Shown here in pieces: positions 59,990 through 64,000 of a stretch of DNA of 64,000 bases. This DNA comes from Holtiella tumoricola (GTDB taxonomy: Bacteria > Bacillota > Clostridia > Lachnospirales > Cellulosilyticaceae), in assembly GCF_027857615.1 (NCBI RefSeq), contig NZ_JAQIFT010000048.1, positions 101,142-165,141 of the forward strand, written 5' to 3'. Under the pieces are notes generated by a model. That model saw only the letters and a list, made by a program, of their open reading frames with translations, made no database searches and had not been told where the DNA came from. A program made the translations under genes and the position numbers. Position 1 is the first letter of the stretch, and every line of letters begins with the position of its first letter.

Positions 59990-61861
59990 ATGAATAAAAA
60001 ATTTATAAGCGTAATGTTAGGGCTAAGTATTGCAACAGGAAGTTTTACAACTTTTGCAGCAGATGCGGTTTCGGGGGCATCTAGCACAACAACAAGTACT
60101 ACAAAACCAAGTACAAGTACTGCAAAACCAAGTACAAGTACTGCAAAACCAAGTACAAGTACTGCAAAACCAAGTACAAGTACTACAAAACCAAGTACAA
60201 GTACTGCAAAGCCAAGTACAAGTACTGCAAAACCAAGTACCAGCACTTCAAAACCATCAGCAACAACTTCAAGCGTAAACAAACCTGGTGAAGTTTATGT
60301 GGTTAAAGCAGGAGATGTGCTTTCAAGAATTGCTGTTAAATATGGTATGACTTATCAAGAAATTGCTACTTACAATAATATTAAAAACCCACATTTAATT
60401 TATGTAGGTCAAAAAATTGTTATTCCAGTAAAAACAACACAAACAACACCAAAACCAGCTGAAACAAAACCAACTACAACAGTTGAAAAACCAGTAGAAG
60501 TAAAACCAGAAGTAAAACCAGAGGTTGTTACACCAGCACCAGAAGTAGATGTAGTAACAAGTGCATCTGTAGCAAATGACATGATTCAGTTAGAAAAGGC
60601 TTTAAGTACAGAAGGTACATGGATTATTTGTGCAAAAGGCGATCTTACAATAGATAAAGAAATTATTGTAGAAGGTGAGTTCAGAAATAAAAACAACCCA
60701 GAAGATAAAATTGCTCGTAAACTTGCTTTATATGATCAAGATGAAAATAAAAATGTAACAGCTTCACATACACTTACAGCACCAAAAATGATAGTAAAAA
60801 GCGAAAACTTCAAAATCCAAGAAGGTACATTTGTAGGGGATATCTATGTAGATGCACCAGGTTTCACACTTGTTAACACACAAGTAGAAGGGAATATCTA
60901 TTTTACAAAAGAAGCTTATAGAAAATCATTTGTACTCCAAAAAGAAGCAAAAGTAACAGGCTCTATCATTACTGGAACAGAAGTTGACTCTGTATCAGGC
61001 GCATCACTTGCAACAGACGAAGCATCTCTTGAAAAAGCTTTAGGTAACAAATGGATTATTACTTTAAAAGAAGATATTACAACAGATAAAGAAATTGTAA
61101 TGTCAGGCAGATTTGAAAAACAAGATAAAAAAGATGCTACTAAAGTAGTAGCAGGACGTAAACTTGCTTTATACGATCAAGATGAGAATAAAAAAGTAAC
61201 AGCATCTTATACACTTCAAGCACCAAAATTAACAGTAAAAAGTACAAATGCTAAAATCCAAGAAGGAACATTTGTAGGGGATATCTATGTAGAAGCACCA
61301 GGATTTTCACTTGTAAGAACAACAGTTGAAGGTAATGTTTACTTCGCAAAAGAAGCTTATATGAGAACAGCTGACTTATCACAAGGTACAGTTAAAGGTG
61401 AAGTAGCTGTCAAAACAGAAGGAATAGATGCAGTAACAGGTGCATCATTTGCTACAGAAGAAAGTAAATTACATATGGCATTAAGTCAAGAAGGTACATG
61501 GATTATTTGTGCAACAGATGACTTTACAACAGATAAAGAGATTGTAGTTGAAGGTGAATTTAGAAATAAAAATAAACCAGAAAATGATATCTATCGTAAG
61601 CTTGCACTTTACAACCAAGATAGTGGTAAAAATGTAATTGAAACCTATGTACTTACATCACCAAAAATGATTGTAAAAAGTGAAAACTTTAAGATTCAAG
61701 AAGGAACATTTGTAGGAGATATTTATGTAGAAGCACCGGGCTTTACACTTACAAATGTAACAGTAGAAGGTAATATCTACTTTGCTAAAGAAGCTTACAA
61801 AGAAACTTTCAAATTAGAGCAAGATGCAAAAGTAATAGGTTCACTTTTAGAAGCTAAATAA
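59990..61861 (+). CDS. Secreted LysM protein with three long repeats
   Basis: Signal peptide to about residue 24, then a Ser/Thr/Pro-Lys linker of eight 7-residue repeats (39-94), one LysM peptidoglycan/chitin-binding domain (about 102-150: YVVKAGDVLSRIAVKYGM, YVGQKIVIPVK), a Pro/Glu linker, and three repeats of about 145 residues (about 186-335, 332-477, 480-623). Each repeat carries GTWIICAKGD-like, RKLALYDQDENK-like and the nearly constant KIQEGTFVGDIYVEAPGF with VEGNIYFAKEAY. The alternating short strands suggest a beta-helix or beta-roll. 623 residues. AAGGAGG precedes ATG 59990. No catalytic motif; a surface structural or adhesive role is inferred. Confidence 0.8.
   Translation: MNKKFISVMLGLSIATGSFTTFAADAVSGASSTTTSTTKPSTSTAKPSTSTAKPSTSTAKPSTSTTKPSTSTAKPSTSTAKPSTSTSKPSATTSSVNKPGEVYVVKAGDVLSRIAVKYGMTYQEIATYNNIKNPHLIYVGQKIVIPVKTTQTTPKPAETKPTTTVEKPVEVKPEVKPEVVTPAPEVDVVTSASVANDMIQLEKALSTEGTWIICAKGDLTIDKEIIVEGEFRNKNNPEDKIARKLALYDQDENKNVTASHTLTAPKMIVKSENFKIQEGTFVGDIYVDAPGFTLVNTQVEGNIYFTKEAYRKSFVLQKEAKVTGSIITGTEVDSVSGASLATDEASLEKALGNKWIITLKEDITTDKEIVMSGRFEKQDKKDATKVVAGRKLALYDQDENKKVTASYTLQAPKLTVKSTNAKIQEGTFVGDIYVEAPGFSLVRTTVEGNVYFAKEAYMRTADLSQGTVKGEVAVKTEGIDAVTGASFATEESKLHMALSQEGTWIICATDDFTTDKEIVVEGEFRNKNKPENDIYRKLALYNQDSGKNVIETYVLTSPKMIVKSENFKIQEGTFVGDIYVEAPGFTLTNVTVEGNIYFAKEAYKETFKLEQDAKVIGSLLEAK
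60104..60271 (+). repeat. 21-base tandem repeat inside the LysM gene
   Basis: About eight copies of a 21-base unit coding KPSTSTA, the first ones nearly identical and the last two diverging (TSKPSATTS). Units keep the frame, so copy-number change by slippage would only change linker length. Confidence 0.9.
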
Positions 61862-61865
61862 TAGA

Positions 61866-61922
61866 CTATAAAATAGAAAGCGGCATACCTAAATCAGGGG
61901 TATGCCGCTTTCTATTTTATAG
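61866..61922 (+). terminator. Terminator of the LysM gene
   Basis: Near-perfect 24-base arms (61866-61889 and 61899-61922) close around a 9-base loop, four bases after the stop. Confidence 0.88.
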
Positions 61923-62050
61923 CTTGTATCTTTTCTTCTTGCTATTCATTTTAAAATATATTATTTAAAGAAAATCATATATAAAGGACCATGGAATAAT
62001 TTGATTTCTTTGTTATAATAAAGATGAGATTAAATTGGGAGGAAAATGAA

Positions 62051-63031
62051 ATGAAAATAGGTATACTAGGTGCAGGGAATATTGCAAGAACAATGGCAAC
62101 AACATTAAATAGAATGGAACAGGTAGAATGCTATGCAATTGGAGCAAGAGATCTAGAACGTGCAGAAGCGTTTAGAGAAGAATTTGGACTTGCTAAAGCC
62201 TATGGCTCTTATGAAGAACTTGTGCAAGATTCAGAAATCGATTTGATTTATGTGGCAACACCTCATTCACATCACTATGAGCATGCAAAACTTGCGTTAG
62301 AACACAATAAACATGTACTATGTGAAAAAGCTTTTACATCAAATGCAAGAGAAGCTAAGGCGCTTTTAGATCTTGCTAAGTACAAGAATAAGTTATTAGC
62401 AGAGGCTATATGGACAAGATATATGCCTTCATGTCAAATGCTGAAAGAAACTATTGAAAGTGGTATAATAGGTAAAGTAAGCAACTTAACGGCACATTTA
62501 GGGTACGTAATAGGTGATGTTACAAGAATTGCAGAGCCAAGCTTAGCTGGTGGAGCGCTTCTAGACATTGGTGTTTATAATATCAACTTTGCGAGTATGG
62601 CTTTTGGAGATAAAGTAGTAGATGTTCAGTCAGCAGCTGTTGTATCAGATAAAGGTGTAGATCTTCAACATAGCATTATCTTAATCTATGAGGATGGAAA
62701 GATAGCAACGCTTAATAGCACAGTTTTAGCACAAAGCGAGTGTCAAGGTGTAATTGCTGGAGACAAAGGTTATATAGTAGCAAATAGTATTATTAATACA
62801 CAAACTATCAAAATATATGATTTAAGTGGCAAAGAAATTCAATGTTTACAAATTCCAGATCAACATACAGGTTTTGAATTTGAAGTAGCAGCTTGTATTG
62901 AAGCTATTAAACAAGGTAAAATTGAATGTGAAGCAATGCCACATAAGGAAATTTTACGTATTATGGAATTAATGGATAGCTTAAGAAGTAAATGGGGTGT
63001 TAAGTTCCCTATGGATGAAAGAGAAATTTGA
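62051..63031 (+). CDS. Gfo/Idh/MocA-family oxidoreductase
   Basis: NAD(P)-dependent sugar or diol oxidoreductase. Rossmann motif GILGAGNIARTMATTL (residues ~4-19), ATPHSHHYEHAKLALEH, then CEKAFTSNAREA, where Ala stands in place of the usual Pro of the EKP motif. GGALLDIGVYNINFA marks the C-terminal substrate domain. 326 residues, resembling dihydrodiol dehydrogenase-type members. I start at ATG 62051 after TTGGGAGG; an ATG 27 bases upstream in frame precedes the ribosome site. It is followed by a small gene after 22 bases. The substrate is unknown. Confidence 0.9.
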   Translation: MKIGILGAGNIARTMATTLNRMEQVECYAIGARDLERAEAFREEFGLAKAYGSYEELVQDSEIDLIYVATPHSHHYEHAKLALEHNKHVLCEKAFTSNAREAKALLDLAKYKNKLLAEAIWTRYMPSCQMLKETIESGIIGKVSNLTAHLGYVIGDVTRIAEPSLAGGALLDIGVYNINFASMAFGDKVVDVQSAAVVSDKGVDLQHSIILIYEDGKIATLNSTVLAQSECQGVIAGDKGYIVANSIINTQTIKIYDLSGKEIQCLQIPDQHTGFEFEVAACIEAIKQGKIECEAMPHKEILRIMELMDSLRSKWGVKFPMDEREI

Positions 63032-63053
63032 ATTTAGAAAGAGGTGTATTAGA

Positions 63054-63332
63054 ATGGAGAATACACAACAGTCAAAGTTAGATTTGATTTATGAAGATAC
63101 CAAAACACGTACGTTAGAGCATTTAGAGAGATTAAAAAAGACTGAAGATAAGGAAGTTATAGAATCTGATAGGATTTTTCAGTATCTCCAACAAACAATA
63201 GACTGTTTACAACTGTGTATAGAGCATTTGCCACAAACATCTATGACAAGACAACGTTATGCCAAGTATAAAGATGAGCTAGGTGAACTTGGTGAAGACG
63301 TGGTGAAATTAACTAGCCCTAATAGATGGTAG
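63054..63332 (+). CDS. Small helical protein of unknown function
   Basis: Hypothetical 92-residue protein starting at ATG 63054 with GAAAGAGGTG upstream. It is charged and predicted helical, opening MENTQQSKLDLIYEDTKTRT and containing two amphipathic stretches (HLERLKKTEDKEV, RIFQYLQQTIDCLQLCIEHL). No signal peptide, no membrane segment. I do not recognise the family. It is co-oriented with and 22 bases after the oxidoreductase gene, and ends in a strong terminator, so it is the second gene of that unit. Confidence 0.7.
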   Translation: MENTQQSKLDLIYEDTKTRTLEHLERLKKTEDKEVIESDRIFQYLQQTIDCLQLCIEHLPQTSMTRQRYAKYKDELGELGEDVVKLTSPNRW

Positions 63333-63339
63333 GATATAG

Positions 63340-63395
63340 AAATAGAAAAGAAGGGCTTTCATATATATGAAAGCCCTTCTTTTCTATTTTTTATT
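63340..63395 (+). terminator. Large perfect-palindrome terminator
   Basis: A nearly perfect 50-base palindrome (63340-63389, tip ATATATAT) with T run follows the small gene's stop by 8 bases. Confidence 0.9.
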
Positions 63396-63887
63396 TTATT
63401 AATTAGGTTGAATAAAATAAAAAATAGATAGAATTATTGCATAAAATCTACAGTTGAAAAAGTGCTCTAATGTAGTCAGCTTTTGGGAAGATGAAATTTG
63501 AGAAACGATTAAATTAAGCTCATAGAGAGAAGCTTTGATATAGTTTTCGCCATTTTCTAGAAATAACAAATCTCTATAGAAAATGCTGTTAAAAGAAGCA
63601 GAGTTAGAGCAGTATGAATTTTGTCAGATGTAATATGGATTGATTTTTTTATTCTTAAAATGAAATCATATAGGTAGAATGGGACATTGATATCAGAAAA
63701 TACAACTGATGGTGCAAGCGTACATACTTTTAAATGTTTTTTCATTGGCATACTCTTAGGACATAATTTATAAATAGAAGATGGAGTAAGTATAGAAACT
63801 ATACTGATAAAATAGTTAGAAGTAAAGATATAAGTAAATTAAAAAGGAGATTTTGAATAAATAATAGAATAAAATTTTAAATAGATG
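63396..63887. other. About 490 bases with no convincing gene
   Basis: AT-rich. A 64-codon minus-strand frame (63557-63751, MKKHLKVCTLAPSVVFSDIN) has only a weak AAGAG ribosome site and no recognisable motif, so I do not call it a gene. Nothing else is evident. Confidence 0.5.
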
Positions 63888-63946
63888 TTGACATAGAGCA
63901 GGTTTTAATGCATAATAGAACAAGTCAGCAGCGCACGGCATCGCTG
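63888..63946 (+). promoter_or_regulatory. Strong promoter and leader hairpin, probably of an rRNA/tRNA operon to the right
   Basis: Consensus -35 TTGACA (63888-63893), 17-base spacer, CATAAT (63911-63916), then hairpin CAGCG/CGCTG (63929-63946). The following bases up to 64000, ending GAACATTGAAAATAAAATA, resemble clostridial 16S rRNA leaders. A stable RNA gene just outside the window is inferred. Confidence 0.6.
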
Positions 63947-64000
63947 ATAAACAAGGTTAAGTCCTTGATAAATAAGAACTTGAACATTGAAAATAAAATA

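Noticed and set aside
60104..60271. CRISPR-like direct repeats
   Set aside because: The 21-base units follow each other without spacers and code an in-frame Lys-Pro-Ser-Thr linker.
59959..60282. Minus-strand ORF with LVLGFAVLVLG repeats
   Set aside because: It is the exact antisense of the 21-base minisatellite in the LysM gene and has no ribosome site.
63557..63751. 64-codon minus-strand ORF
   Set aside because: Weak ribosome site, no recognisable domain, and AT-rich composition make chance the better explanation.

Overview
The window looks like chromosomal DNA of a low-GC, anaerobic clostridium, most likely of the Lachnospirales and possibly Cellulosilyticum-like. The basis is AT-rich DNA, strong GGAGG ribosome sites, anaerobic ribonucleotide reductase NrdDG, a Na+-pumping decarboxylase set, ferredoxin-type aldo/keto reductase, IspH, and secreted cohesin/dockerin proteins. 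The genus is inference from general resemblance. No tRNA, rRNA, CRISPR array, insertion sequence or prophage was seen. A strong promoter at the right edge may lead into an rRNA operon just outside.

Layout. 1-9.1 kb is a Firmicutes housekeeping block: xerD (cut by the left edge), deoB-pdp with an operator-like inverted repeat, a gene-free stretch that folds like a structured RNA (about 3415-3690), two D-Ala-D-Ala carboxypeptidases flanking scpAB, rluB and a YtqB-like methyltransferase. 9.3-14.2 kb encodes an acyl-CoA carboxyltransferase, a small membrane subunit, a biotin carrier, a Na+-pump beta subunit and a pyruvate/oxaloacetate carboxyltransferase, which together could act as a transcarboxylase coupled to a Na+ pump. 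14.3-17.9 kb holds an RpiR regulator, a chorismate mutase-cytidylate kinase fusion, ispH and cheR. 19.2-23.9 kb is a complete livJHMGF branched-chain amino-acid transporter.

24-38.4 kb is more accessory: a patatin phospholipase, an orphan solute-binding lipoprotein with two C-terminal Ig-like domains, an alpha/beta hydrolase, a UcpA-type dehydrogenase, a DeoR regulator facing a sugar ABC transporter plus cytoplasmic alpha-L-fucosidase operon, and a MATE exporter plus FUSC-like membrane protein driven from a MerR-type promoter. 38.6-53.1 kb has two c-di-GMP proteins (TPR-GGDEF and PAS-GGDEF-EAL), an LD-carboxypeptidase, a methyltransferase, a UvrD-type helicase carrying an embedded DEDDh exonuclease, methylglyoxal synthase, nrdD-nrdG-dut, and an Fe-S aldo/keto reductase.

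53.2-61.9 kb is the most striking part. A 1500-residue secreted GH85 endo-beta-N-acetylglucosaminidase ends in a cohesin-like domain plus dockerin. It is followed by a membrane-anchored cohesin-like protein and a small secreted cohesin-dockerin protein, then a LysM wall-binding protein with three long repeats. I read the first three as a small surface-assembled glycan-degrading complex distinct from a classical cellulosome. The window closes with a Gfo/Idh/MocA oxidoreductase, a small hypothetical gene, and about 600 bases ending in a strong promoter.
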